A stretch of DNA of 64,000 bases, from assembly GCA_920105805.1 (NCBI GenBank), contig CAKKTI010000016.1, positions 59,056 to 123,055 of the forward strand, given 5' to 3'. Origin of the DNA: Condylostoma magnum. Its lineage: Eukaryota > Ciliophora > Heterotrichea > Heterotrichida > Condylostomatidae. The notes beneath the pieces were generated by a model, which was not told the DNA's origin, ran no database searches, and worked only from the letters and a program-made list of their open reading frames with translations. Both the position numbers and the translations under genes were made by a program. Shown piece after piece: positions 49,587-61,144 of the stretch. Position 1 is the stretch's first letter, and every line of letters begins with the position of its first letter.

Positions 49587-50198
49587 TTAAAGTTTTAGAT
49601 GCATTCTTGGCTTGTCTGATTTTTCCCTCATTTCAGATGTTTTTTCGAAATTTGGTCTTCCTGCTTTCACTTTAAACTTGTATTGCTGATTTGGCTCGTC
49701 TGTTTCCTCTGTGAAAAAATTGTCTGATTGCACCTGCGGCTCAAAATCCGCTTGCTGTAGAGCTCTTAATCTTCTTTTCTACTTTTTCTGCATTATTTCC
49801 CTTATATGCTCCCGCATTATCTCACGTCTCTCAAGTGAAGCCTGACTATCCTTTGACAGTAAAGAAATGTACTTCTTGTTTAAAGGATAATGCTTTACAT
49901 AGTCAATATCATCCTAAAGTTAGTTTTTCTGGTCCAATAGCTCTTAGTTTTCTCCCTCTTGCTCAATTTTCCTCAGTAATTGAGTCATCTTTCTTTCCAG
50001 CTTCCTTCTTTCGAAGAATCTGATTGATCTGTACTTGCTCATAATTTTATCATTCTTTATATTCAACTCTTTTAACACTTTCAGCTTATGTAGAAACAAC
50101 CTCTTATCTTCTCTCTCCTATCCCTCAGATTTCCCCAAACTTCTCTTCAAATCTCTGATTTTCTACTTTATTGATTTCTTTCTTTCTGTAGTTTTCAT
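49587..50198 (-). CDS. EFG1: rRNA-processing protein EFG1 homologue
   Basis: 203 residues, highly basic and helical. The conserved EFG1 pattern is present: IRDLKRSLGKSEGQER at the N-terminus, YRSIRFFERRKLERKMTQ in the middle, and DDIDYVKHYPLNKKYISL (family DLNYVxxFPxxxKYISL). EFG1 is a small nucleolar protein needed for early 18S rRNA processing. It sits between RPL5 (17 nt upstream) and the MFS gene (4 nt downstream), all on the minus strand. Two ribosome-biogenesis genes side by side may share regulation. The stop is TAA TAA. Confidence 0.85.
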
Positions 50199-50215
50199 CT
50201 TTAAAGCTTTACTAA

Positions 50216-51145
50216 CTATCAACCTTGAGCATTTGCTATCTTCTGCTTTAGCCTTTCCTTCCTTTCCTGATTATTAAGTCTAACCGGCCTTAGATATGTA
50301 GCAGTATGAGTTTTGATTTCATTTCCTTGTCTTTGATGTACTGGAGGATGCTGCCTATCTTGGGTTTTTCTCTCAGGGTTTTGCCTAATGGCGGCAAAGG
50401 CTGACTTATACAGGTCGCTTAGGGATCGTCCATTAAGGAACTGTGATAATTTTGCAAATTGCTTGTCAAATTTCTCAGAGTCCTCGTCTTTTAGTAATTT
50501 CATGTACTTATCAACATGCTCGCCATAAATTCTCTCCCTGTGTGCTTCTGCGTTGTACCTTTTGCCCTTAGTGCCAGGGAATCTTTTAGTTGAGTGAGGA
50601 ATGTAGATTCCACCATCGCAAGCTCCTTTCATTGCTCCGAAGACTCTGTTACCAGTAGTTGTTCTCACTAATCCTACGTCTAAGAAGGCCTTGAAGGGTC
50701 TTTTAGGGAATTCTTCACCAGCTACTGCTCTTTGCTCGAAATCTTTGTATACGTCGAAGGCAGCACCTGTGGGTTCAGATACTCCTTGGTAGTAAGAATC
50801 CATGCCGAGGGCTTTGAGAGTGCGGCGGGCACAGAGGAGACCAGTGGCGTAAGATGCTGCGTAGTTGGTAAGGCCAGCTTCAATTCCGTAGTGTCTAAGT
50901 TCTTAGCTGTTAGCCTCAGCCAGGACACGATCACCTTGCATTCCTGGGTAGATGACTTGGCAGATCACCTTACGGTTGGTAAAACGAGCAGAGAACCTAT
51001 ACTTAGGAGTGTTATACTTGTTTTTAGGAGTGTAAGTAAGGAACTTACGAGCTTAGTAATCAGTTTTTCCTTCTCTGCGTCTACGGAAACGCACTTAGTA
51101 CCTTCTGAAGTAGCCTTTGGTCTTTACCACCTTAACAAAACCCAT
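50216..51145 (-). CDS. RPL5: Cytosolic ribosomal protein L5 (uL18)
   Basis: About 309 residues, full length. It begins MGFVKVVKTKGYFRRYQVRF with RRRREGKTDY, continues with RFTNRKVICQVIYPGMQGD, GLTNYAASYATGLLCARR, FKAFLDVGLVRTTTGNRVFG and KGACDGGIYIPHS, and ends in a basic tail. uL18 carries 5S rRNA into the 60S subunit with L11. Codon use is noticeably richer in G/C-ending and CAG/CAA codons than neighbours, with few reassigned codons, as expected for a highly expressed gene. After AQG come TGA then TAG; with TGA as W the stop is TAG 50216-50218. Start codons of RPL5 and the divergent SKP1-like gene are 40 nt apart. Confidence 0.96.
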
Positions 51146-51185
51146 CTTTTAATGAATATATGGATAGAAATGGAAGTAATTATAA

Positions 51186-51710
51186 ATGTCTGAGCAAACT
51201 ATTACTCTGATAACTAAAGAAGGAAAAAGAGTATAAGTTCCTTTGTAATTTAAAGATATTAGTCATTTGGTTGGATCAATACTAGAAGATAGTGACTATA
51301 CTGAAGAAATTCCATTGTAAAATGTTACGGAATGAGATATTGAACAGATCGTTAAGTTTTTTGAGCATAATAATTGGTAGAACATACCTGAGATTCCTCA
51401 GCCTTTGGTGAGCAGTGATTTAAGAGATGCTATTGATGATGATTTTTATGTTTAATTTATTACCAATTTTTCTGATGAGGAAATTACTGATTTAATGATT
51501 GCTGCTAATTATTTGGATATTAAAAGCATTTTAAGTTTAGCATGTGCTTATGTAGCAAGTAAATTCAAGAGACTTAGTATATCTGATGTTTAGGCTAAGT
51601 ATGGAATATAAGAAGAGTATACAACGGAGCTAGACGAGTATTTAAAGTAGTAGTATCCATTTGCTTTGGAGGCTGATGAAAACAGATTATTGATGGAACA
51701 GAGAAGATAA
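51186..51710 (+). CDS. SKP1-like SCF ubiquitin-ligase adaptor
   Basis: 174 residues. BTB/POZ fold of SKP1: ITLITKEGKRVQVPL, SHLVGSILED, EIPLQNVTEWDIEQIVKFFE, then DDDFYVQFITNFSDEEITDL, MIAANYLDIKSILSLACAYVA. The F-box-binding C-terminal helices are present but divergent: the usual FNIxxDxTPEEE becomes YGIQEEYTTELDEY, and the terminal NxWCE is absent. SKP1 bridges cullin-1 and F-box proteins. The divergence suggests a specialised paralogue. The convergent neighbour encodes a membrane protein with two F-box-like motifs, a possible partner. ATG directly follows TATAA. The stop is TAA 51708-51710; a TAA at 51720-51722 is the alternative. Confidence 0.85.
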
Positions 51711-51779
51711 TTAAAAATTTAACTGTATATTGTCTTGTATATTTTTATTATAAAATGGCAGTTTGTTTATTTTGTTTTA

Positions 51780-54700
51780 CTAAACTAGAAATACTAGAAT
51801 AAAAGGTGAAGAGAGCACTATGATAAACTGAGCCTTTTGATCCAGTCCCAATCTATTGAAATTAAGAGCATATTGTTGTAATCTTGGTAGTAAATTATAC
51901 GGCTAAAAGCTAGGAAATTTATCCCAATAAAAAGCAGTTGTATTATAAGCTCCAATAAAGCAGGTTAGCCAGACTCCTTATACTATCAGAAAAGAAGTTA
52001 ATGAGTACTTAAATATAGTGTATTCATAGCATATTATGGTAGGCATAAGCATTATTGGTAGTAAAAGTACATTTACGCCCAGATAAACAATAAATTACAC
52101 TAGAATTAAAAATACCGAAGGATCATTCACTTACTATGGTGCAATATTAGCTCTTAGAGGTGTATAATTGCCTAATGATAAAACTTTTAGTACTTAAAAC
52201 CAAATCCAGTATAAAATATAAGAAATAAATTCTACCAAAATCAATAAAATTTTCCCACCTTCACTAATAAGACATAATTGTATATGGTAAAAATTGTACT
52301 TAACATCATCTTCAGGCTCAATCATTTTTAAAACAGCTAGAATTTAATCAACTCTATGATCAAAGAAATACACATCAAATTCTTAGTTAGCAAATCTGTT
52401 ACCAATCAAATACCGTTCAGGGTTAATTTTTACGAATAAATAAGCCAAAGCCTTAATAGGAATAGCGATTAAGTGGGGTAGACTTAAAAAGCTCTATACA
52501 AACTCCTCAAGAACGATAGTCCTGGCTCCCATCCTATAATCTCTTTCTTTTTGGTCTAATACTAAGTCTTTATTCTAATACGCAAAGTTTATGAATCCTT
52601 TTACTGATAATTACTTGTAGCTTTCATTAGAACCCTCTCCATTTTCTAAGTATTATCTCCAATAATTGTCTAATTAAAACCTCCAAATTGCAGGAAAATC
52701 AGTCATTCTATTAAATTTAGTACAAGTTTGCTGTAGTTTTCCAATTGATTGTATATCTAAAAACTCTGTAATATTCATCAGTAGGTTAGTATTTAGTTTA
52801 TTTATATAGCAGATTTTCTTATTTTCCTATTATTCTTCCCTTTTCACCCATTTACGAAGTCTTTGAATACTATAGCCACGTCTTTCCTTGTAATATCCGT
52901 AAAATGAGTAAATTCTCTGTGTAAAGCTTGGGATTTGTATAAGTAAAACCAAAACAATAAAAATCATTATGACCATAGTGATGTCTATTATCAAATTCAC
53001 GAATTAGTTTAATATTTGCTAAAACAACAGCTCACTTTCTTCCTCATTTTCCAATAATCTATGAAAATGCCTCAAAATAATCAGAATTGTATCAGCAGCT
53101 CTCCATAAGGTTATGATTAGCCCAATGGCCATTATAAAAGTGGCAATATCAGTGATACAAATCAAAAGATCTTTAGTTAATATCTTCCTGTGTTCTTTAT
53201 CAGCTTACTGTCTTGAAATCAACCAAAAGTCAAACACTAATCTTCAAATTGTAATTACTTTTGGTATAAGTAAAGGTAGTAAAACTAAATCTAGTAAACT
53301 TTCATATAAAAAGAACTTGATTTAATTATTTGGCAACTAATGCTGCTATTTTAGGACTTGATACTGATGGTATCTTAGAAATCAAACATAGCATAAAAGG
53401 AAGAATACACTAATTAAAAGTAAGGCCATTTTTTTACTAAATCAACTCCAAGAATAAGTGGCTTCTCGTACTCCTTTCACTAGCAAAACAGGTGTTACAA
53501 TTAGAGGGATAATAATGAAGCTGTAGAAAAAGTAAAGGCTCAAAGGAATTGTAAAAATCCATGCTAATACTATTGCACTAAATACCAAATTTCCTAACAG
53601 TCCGAAAGGTCTTAGCTTTAGTGCTGATTTTTTTATTATTAAAGCGTAAAGTGATAGGGGACTGAATACTAGTTTAAAGGGTTTTGATCTTAGTAATCTT
53701 GCTGTTTATTATATTGATATAACCAATAATCTTATGAATAGTTCGTATATTTATCTTGGTGCGTGAAATGGCGAATACAATGGAAATCTATTTCTATCTA
53801 AGTCCTCAATATTATTTAGTAAATTCAGTAATAATATCATATATCATATAATATGTAGGAAGAAAGGCCCTAGTACACTCTCTAATATATGAGCACTGAC
53901 TTAAGTGAAATAGTAGTAAGTAGGTAGTAATAGTAGTAATAGTTTTATTAGCAAGATGAGTACCGTTATAATCGTTTATATTGACAGTATTATCCAGTTT
54001 ATGATTTAGGCTTACCTAGATAAAGCTTATCGGCTGCATTATTGATAAATTGAGCACAGAATTCTAATAGCAAATCTATCCAATGACAGCATTAAATATA
54101 CTGCATTTTCTATAAAAATTAAGCCTATTTAAATCAATCTTAGTGCGAAAATCCATTATAAAGATTTGAACTGAAGATGAGTTTCTACTTTTTATTATTC
54201 CACATATAAATGGTTATGCCAATGGTTCAGTGATTAATTATCCCATACAACGAAATTGTCTTAGGCTTAGACTTAATTAAATGTAAAATTCACTTTTCGT
54301 AACAATAAGCCTACAATTTTTAAAGGTAAGATTAAAATATGAGGCAAATAAATCAGAGTCTTGGAAAACTAATCTATAGTTATCAGCTTAAATCCAAGCA
54401 AGTAATCTTACTAATCTTTTGATAAAGTATTATTATTCTAAGCATATTATATATAGCTATCAATACAAAGGCTTTTATAATTATCCTCAAATGCAAATTC
54501 ATTAATAGCTTATCTTGGCAAATCATTTTTCCATACTTTTTCATATTAAAATTTCCATATAGGATGAAATTAGCAATCTTTGTTAAATTTATTACAAGTT
54601 TAGCTCAGTTGAGAAATTGATTTGATGTCTAAAAATTTTGATATTTCTAGGGTTAAATTTCTTGGTAATTTTGTTATTGTTGCTTTATTATTAACTTGTT

Positions 54701-56528
54701 AACTTTTGTTAAAGCCATAATATCTCATAATTTTCTGAATTAATGTCTTTTCTCTTTAGCAATAGGTATGCACTAATTTATACACTCTGTTTCAGTAGGA
54801 TTTTGCCTTCACCATAAGAATTAAAATAATGATTCCCATAACAAAGCAAATGATATCTATACTTAATGCCATGAATTATCTTAAAACTTTCCTGAAAAGT
54901 GACGATACTACCTTCTCCTAATTAAAAAGCATCTTAAAGTGATAATGAATCAAGAAATACACAGTAGAGAGTCTCCATATTGTCACAACTAAAACTACTG
55001 TCATAATTATAGTTAAAACATCTTCAAAGCACCTATACCATTGTTTTCTAATTATCTTCCTTTACTCATTACAACTTACAACTTTTTGGATTAGGGTCAA
55101 ATCATAAAATAGTCTCCAAATGAAGACTAATTTGATTAAGAAGAATGGTAAAACTGTTAAATCTTTAATCAATTCCCATACTGTTTTGAAAGCAAGCTTG
55201 TTTAAACTCCATCTACCCTTTTTAACATGTTTAAACCATCTATATAATAAAGGTATTCTATAAAGGGTAATAATAACAACGAGTAGAATGGGTATAAATG
55301 GTAAGTCCATTAACGTTTGCTTTAGATTCTAGTATATCATGGTTCTTCTTTCTGTTGCATTATCCATTTAGCTTAAGATTTTGAGTAAATGTACTGATCT
55401 TCACAAGAATGGTAGTTAAATTATCAACAGTATTAAAAATACTAGATCAAATACCAACTACTTAAATTGATTAAGTACTTATACAATCCAAATTCTAAAA
55501 TTGGGAGAATATTACCAGAATAAAGGATTAAAGATGCCTTGTACGTATGATGCTCTGTATATTGTTAGATTTAAGATGATGTATATAGGAAGCACAGTGT
55601 AGAATAATATACTATCAATAAAATGCGTAAGTATTGAAGTTCTTAATCTTTGTAGGGTAATTCCTTATCTGATATCTACTACAAAGGCTCATATTCTGAC
55701 TATAAAAATAACCATAATAGTAAGGGGGATCAACAATGGTATACTTATAAGAATATTAAACCATAGTTTATAAATTTGCCCAGGAATTTCCTCTAATGAA
55801 TTATTTAAGAAAATATTCTTTAAAGCTGGAATAGGAAAAACCAATACAATAAGCAGAGGAATCGAGTAAAAGGCCGGCAATTCATATAGTCCTATAACAA
55901 AATTAACCCATAAAAAGCAAAATAAAACTCTTAAGTCAGCGTTTCTGGCATCTTGATACAACTTTTATAATCTCCATGGTATTAATATCATCAGTATTAT
56001 TAACGGTAGAGACACTAGATTGAGTAGGGCAAATAAAAAGTCTTCAAGTAATCCATTAACACTCTATCCGTCGTGTCTAGGCTTAAAAAATAAGCCTACA
56101 ATTGTACTCCAAATAAGTAGTTTGATTGTAATAAAGAATAATGTTTTATAGAAATAGCCAGTTTATTCCCTCAATTAGATAAGAAATATGCTGCTGCTTT
56201 ACAATCGAATTAAATTGTAATAATACTCTAGAATAACTAAAAGGCATAAGGCAAGGTACCAAAGATGCAAAAAGGTTAAATAGTAGAGCAATATTAAGGG
56301 TCCTAACCAAATCATTGTTGAAATTATAGCCGATGGAAGACAATAGACAATAATTCTTAAAATGTTTAGTAGGCTGGTATAATCTGTTAATGTGTAAACA
56401 CTTTTACTTAAAATGATCTATGCAACTTACTCTAAAAGTTTTTCCATTGCCGAACGTAAAATAAAGTTTAATCATAGCAAAAGTCTATAGGGGATTTTCA
56501 GAATGATAACTACCAAGGCCTCTACCAT
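51780..56528 (-). CDS. Giant polytopic membrane protein with two F-box-like motifs
   Basis: 1582 residues in one unbroken frame, with well over 15 hydrophobic spans. It appears built from a duplicated unit: a set of spans ending in a WR-rich pair (VVTIWRLSTVY / IITLWRAADTI), a hydrophilic loop, an F-box-like motif, then a span starting at a LP-H pair (LPHILILPLKIVG / LPHLIAIPIKALA). Motif 1 is near residue 620 (LPRNLTLEISKFLDIKSI... QTCNKFN... PIWKF). Motif 2 is near residue 1250 (LMNITEFLDIQSIGKLQ... TCTKFN... AIWRF). Both keep the L-P/N...FLD-I-S...C-K-F...W pattern by which F-boxes bind SKP1. No channel or transporter family is recognised. It converges with the SKP1-like gene 69 nt away. 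The stop is TAG TAA. Confidence 0.75.
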
Positions 56529-56744
56529 TTTATATAAAAAATAGTTTAATATGCCAATATATAGATAAGCTTATTTGAGGTTATGTTATAATACTTTGAG
56601 GAAATAATACGTAGTTTTAAACCTATAAATGCTGATAAACCATCCAAATAAATTCTAAAATCGTTAAAAAGTAAATTCAATAATAGTTTAAAGCATATAT
56701 AATAACTAGAGAGCATTATTTTAGTAAACTACTAAATTAAAAAT
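56529..56744. other. Intergenic spacer between co-oriented genes
   Basis: 216 bp between the stop of the RCC1-coil gene and the start of the F-box membrane protein gene. The minus strand has TATATAAA directly before the ATG. Otherwise AT-rich with nothing recognised. Confidence 0.4.
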
Positions 56745-58685
56745 CTATAACCTGTTAAAAAATTTGATACCTGCAACAGTTATTCCTTCATTTTCTTAGA
56801 ATTTAAACTTATCTCTCTTCGATTATTTCCTATTTTTCATATGATACTTTTAAACATCTTAATAAATATCAAACTTTTTTGGAATTTAAAATTTTAGATC
56901 TAAATCAAATTAGGCAAGAATAGAATTGATAGCTTTCTCAACCTTATTTTCTAAATTTTATCTAGCAATTCAATCAATTTATTGGAAATTGTGAATTTAT
57001 AATTCAAGCTATCTTTGATTAACAGAAGAATAGTAATAATTTTACAATTCATTATATTTAATTAAGTCACTAATATAATAAATGATCACTTAAATAATTT
57101 ATCTATTTATTTCTAAAGTCTTTTTCCTTTCAAAGTCGTTTATATTAATTAGTTTGTTTTATAATATTTGCAAAGAAATATTACTTAATTTAAGAGCTGC
57201 ACCTTAGGTTAAGTTGTATGCTTCCTATTAAATTGAATCAGGTAGCAAAAGTTTAAGTAATTGAATTCTTTATATTATTGTTGATAGTTCCTAGAATAAA
57301 TTTTATAACTAAGGGTTATTCTTTTGGAAAAAGCTATCGTTAATATGCTTTTGCTCAATATACAGCATTCTTTTGTATCGATCTAATCTTTAGCTCAATA
57401 CGAGCATTTTTTGTTGGTGTTCATCTTTTACTTTCATTAATTACCTTTTTTTATGTTTTCTCTTCTTAATTTAAGCTTTTAATTTCCTAAGTTCTTATTC
57501 TACTACACTATAATCAATCCCAATTTTTTAGATATGATTTTAATTAATCTCTACTTATTGCTATAAGTCAATTTTATCCTCCATATTCATAGTATTTTAA
57601 AGCATTTCTTTCTTATTTTGCAAAGATTGGGTTAATTTAATCGCTTAGTTATTTAAATCTTATATAACTGCATTCTTTTATTCATATCTCTGTTTTAATA
57701 GGTCAATTTTATCTTATTATGTGTTTATTTCAGCATTGCATTTATTCAAATCTTACTTAACTTAGTTTTAGTAGCTTAAATTACTATTGAAAATAGCTCT
57801 TATAATTCCAGCATTGTTATTATAATCCATCATTTCCTTGATTTAATATTTTCCTTAAACCTAGTATATTTTATCTAAAAACTCGTACTTTTTATGACTA
57901 TACTCTTATCTTCTAGCTAAGTCTATATACTAGGCAAATAGCTTTCTATAAACAACTGAATTCTTCGTTACAAATGTTATTCTTTGAGCTCCTTCTCTCC
58001 TTAAATACCTCTTCCTCCCTTAGATCTCTCTCGAATCTAGTCAAAACCTATCTTTAACAATAGTTGGATCAATTATTTTCCCATAAGTTTCAAAAGGCAG
58101 TTATCCATAAGTATTATCACCCCAACAAAATAAGTGATTATTCTAATCATATGCATATGAAAAATTCTACCCTGCTGCAATTAGAAAGATATCACTAAGT
58201 ATAATTCTTTAGGGTTGTACAACTTTTGAATAATTCCCTGTTCCTAATTATCCGTAAAAGTTGCTGCCCCAAGATCACACATACTTTTACGAATCCAAAG
58301 CCAATACATGCTCATTACCTGTAGCCATCATTATTATCTGTACACTTGATGTTCCCTTTATCATTCTAGGAACCATTTATGGACTTTCTGATTGATTGTC
58401 TGGTGCATCTTAAAGACAGGCTGATATCTCTCCTCATCCCCAGATAGTTCCATCGCTCAGTAAAGCAAATGAGTTAAAGTTTGTAAAATTCAGACTATTT
58501 ATATGGGCTTAAAAGTTTTTGTATAAAAAGGGCCAATAGAGGGGATATCCTTCAGGAAGTTTAGTTTCCGTTGAACCAGCTATCCAAACATCATTTCAAG
58601 ACATACAGGATTTAAAATCACTTTTGCATTAACAGCAGATATTTGGTTTGTCTGGCCTTGGATTAAAAAAGTGTCTCTTTTTCAT
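56745..58685 (-). CDS. Second RCC1-repeat protein with coiled-coil tail
   Basis: 646 residues. A Cys-rich start (KPNICCQCKSDFKSC) leads to about four RCC1 blades: FNSFALLSDGTIWGWGE, ATGNEHVLALDSQKYVWSWG, SNFYGQLGTGNYSKV and CWGDNTYGQLPFETYGK, i.e. residues 30-200, fewer than the seven of a complete propeller. Residues from about 230 are a long K/Q/E/N-rich coil (QQDKIDLLKQRYEQK, LRKLKAQIKKRKHKKRQ). It has the same architecture as the gene at 45.7-48.2 kb, although the propeller is shorter, so it may pair with another propeller or be a half-size derivative. The stop is TAG 56745-56747. Confidence 0.8.
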
Positions 58686-58926
58686 ATTTATTAAGCTTAT
58701 ACGCAGGTATGGATGATTATAATAAAAGTAATTGATGAATAGTTCGGAGGATGATTAATTAACTGTCTTATGAAGGTTATAATGGGATTTATTAGAAATA
58801 GTATAAATAAAATGTATATTTAGTCAATTAATCGTAATATATCCAAATAAAGACCTAAAATTATATTAAATATTATTTATTGTAAAATTATAGTTCAAAT
58901 TAAAATTTAGTACTTTTGTCGTGTTG
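58686..58926. other. Intergenic spacer upstream of the second RCC1-coil gene
   Basis: 241 bp, AT-rich, between the end of one minus-strand gene and the start of the next. A plus-strand frame from an ATG near 58706 is open but has no protein-like composition. Probable promoter region. Confidence 0.35.
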
Positions 58927-59736
58927 TTAAAGCTGCATTCTTCATGAATACGAGAATTCATTTGCATGCTACATAAACTCATCCTAGAAGCTTGAAATTT
59001 CTATTTATGTTTTTAATTTTGGAATTTAAACATTCTATTTTTATTTATCTAATAGTACAATGTCTTATAAATTAAGATTTGTTACTTTATTATGAACAGT
59101 TTCCTAATACACCTATTCAATTGGAATCTTCATATTATTCAATTCTTATATAAGTTTTACCAATGCATTATGCTTACTTTATAAATTACGTAAATTTTAC
59201 TTAATCTTCTTAAATTACTTGTCCTTGATTTCGTATTTAACCTATTAACAACAAATTTAGGCTTATTAATTCCGACAACCTTAACAGTCTTATTGGTTCT
59301 TTATACTAATCAATTTATCATATTCTAATTTGATTTAATGGAATAGACTTTTTTACGGGTTTAAAAGCAAATTTATTGCTTAAATAAAGCAATTTTAGAC
59401 ATTTAAATGCTTTTCTTTAAAACTTTTACTTTAAATGTTTCTTAATTGTTAAGAGATCGTATTAAATAGGTTTGTATTATTATATAATGAATTGAAAGAT
59501 TGCTTAGTATTTACTAACAACTTTCTCTTGTTTATGTCTGATTTCCCTAATCTATTATAAAAGGTTTTATTCTTATCAAAATAGTACTTCCTTGTTTTAT
59601 CTCTAATAGTTTTCTTCATTGAATCTTTAAGTTCATCAAAATTATTTAAAGACTTAGAAAAATCAGATCTATTAATTTAGTGTTCCTATACCTTACAATT
59701 CTTTAACACTGATCTATTTCTCAATCTTTAATCCAT
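58927..59736 (-). CDS. Basic coiled-coil protein with a Cys cluster
   Basis: 269 residues, unrecognised. The N-terminal half is Lys/Arg/Asn-rich (MDQRLRNRSVLKNCK; RDKTRKYYFDKNK). Around residues 150-165 there is a cysteine cluster, CQGCRNQQAQICC, possibly metal-binding, followed by a heptad coil (FKKIKQNLRNLQSKHNALVK, LIQELNN). Its frame is closed by TAA at 58927-58929. It lies 42 nt downstream of the S28 peptidase gene on the same strand. Confidence 0.6.
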
Positions 59737-59778
59737 TTTACTTAATATCAAAGAACACAAAACTGCATAAAATATAAT

Positions 59779-61128
59779 CTAATCTAACCAATTTGCAATA
59801 TAATTGGCAATAGTTCTTCTAGCACTTTTCAGCTCAGGAGGATCATCAGGTGTAGGAGTATATAAATCTACACAATGCCCGCAATCATTGCAATCTACTA
59901 ACACAGCCGGCCTTAGTTCACTTTCCCATTGCCTAACAGAAGCCCACTGCCAGGGATCCTCCCCTCCATTTATATAAATTATATTGCTTCCCTCATAACT
60001 CAAATAAGAAGCTGTTGAATTAGTATTGGGAAGTGGCAGTCCACCAGGATAATCAAAAATCATGTTACAGAACCAATACCAGTAATCAAGATCAAGCAAT
60101 TCAGACCTCATTTAAAACTGAGAAGGTCCTTGCAAAAATCCTACTTAAGTGCATTTTTGCCAGTACCATTGTCTACCCGATAAGTGAGTAAACCATAGAT
60201 AACTTCTGAGTGTTTATAAGTCATATCCAGAGGGCTCAGTAATTCCGTATTTATCCCCTACTGATTTCACACTTCTCAGTTTGTCTAGAATATTATCAGA
60301 CCCTTATAACCCAGAGCACAGTTCTGTTCGATGCCCGTATTAAATCAATTCAGCAATAACATCAGTTACGTAAAATATAAAGGGTCTTTAGTCCCATTCT
60401 GAGAATTGTTAAGTTGCATTGAAAATATCAGAGACTTAATCTATTGTATTATTCTTATAAGCTTAGGTCAAATAAACAGCGATATCTTAAATAGATTAAA
60501 TGCAGTCTGGGCCACTCTTAGCAGCTGAGAGATATACCTGCTTGTCAAAATCTGTATAGTATAGAATCGGTTTAACTACACCTGATGAGGACCAGGACCC
60601 GACTACTAAATCGGGATAACGGGTTCTAAACCAAGCTGATAAAGCTCCAGGATAGCTTCCTCCAATAACAATTCATTTCGGTATAAATCCATTTAAAGCT
60701 TCAATCTCTTAATTCATGGATCTAATAAAATGAGCTATGTCTGATAAAGCTTATTCAATAGTTAAGTAAAAGTACAGTTAAGGTAAGGCACTCGCCTCTC
60801 CATATGGAAGCGATTACCCGTAATAGCGGTGTTCTAGTACAAAAAATCTGGCTTAGTGGAATTTAGCTAGCTGCATAGGGAAAAGTCGTGAATTCGGAAC
60901 TCCCGGACATTCATATTCACCACAGAGGTAAATAAAGACTGGCCCAGATTTCTGGTTTCAGTATGTTTAAACATCTCAGTATCTTTATTAAAAAATTCCA
61001 GCTTCTGTTTAGGGTAAGTGGAAGTGATTAAGAGTCTGATTAAATCACTTTAGTTACTAATCGAATTTCTGTATAAAGTATACCAGGTTTTCCATAGAGT
61101 AGACTAGTGTTATTAAAAGGGGAAACAT
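59779..61128 (-). CDS. S28-family serine carboxypeptidase (lysosomal Pro-X type)
   Basis: 449 residues with a short hydrophobic leader (MFPLLITLVYS) for the secretory or lysosomal route. Catalytic elements are visible: the nucleophile elbow IGGSYPGALSAW near residue 157 (Ser of GGSYxG), the Asp in INGGEDPWQWAS, and the His in DCGHCVDLY. Flanking family motifs are VFIYLCGEYEC, FVLEHRYYGQSLPYG, and SSSGVVKP. S28 enzymes cleave after proline at the C-terminus or act as dipeptidyl peptidases in lysosomes. Food-vacuole protein digestion is a reasonable role in a predatory ciliate. It starts 16 nt after the stop of the upstream coiled-coil gene. Confidence 0.92.
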
Positions 61129-61144
61129 TTTTATTATAAAATAC

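Noticed and set aside
58706-59480. Plus-strand open frame over the coiled-coil gene at 58.9-59.7 kb
   Set aside because: The minus-strand reading gives a charged coil with a Cys cluster and closes in phase with a normal ATG; the plus-strand version is Leu/Phe-rich shadow sequence.
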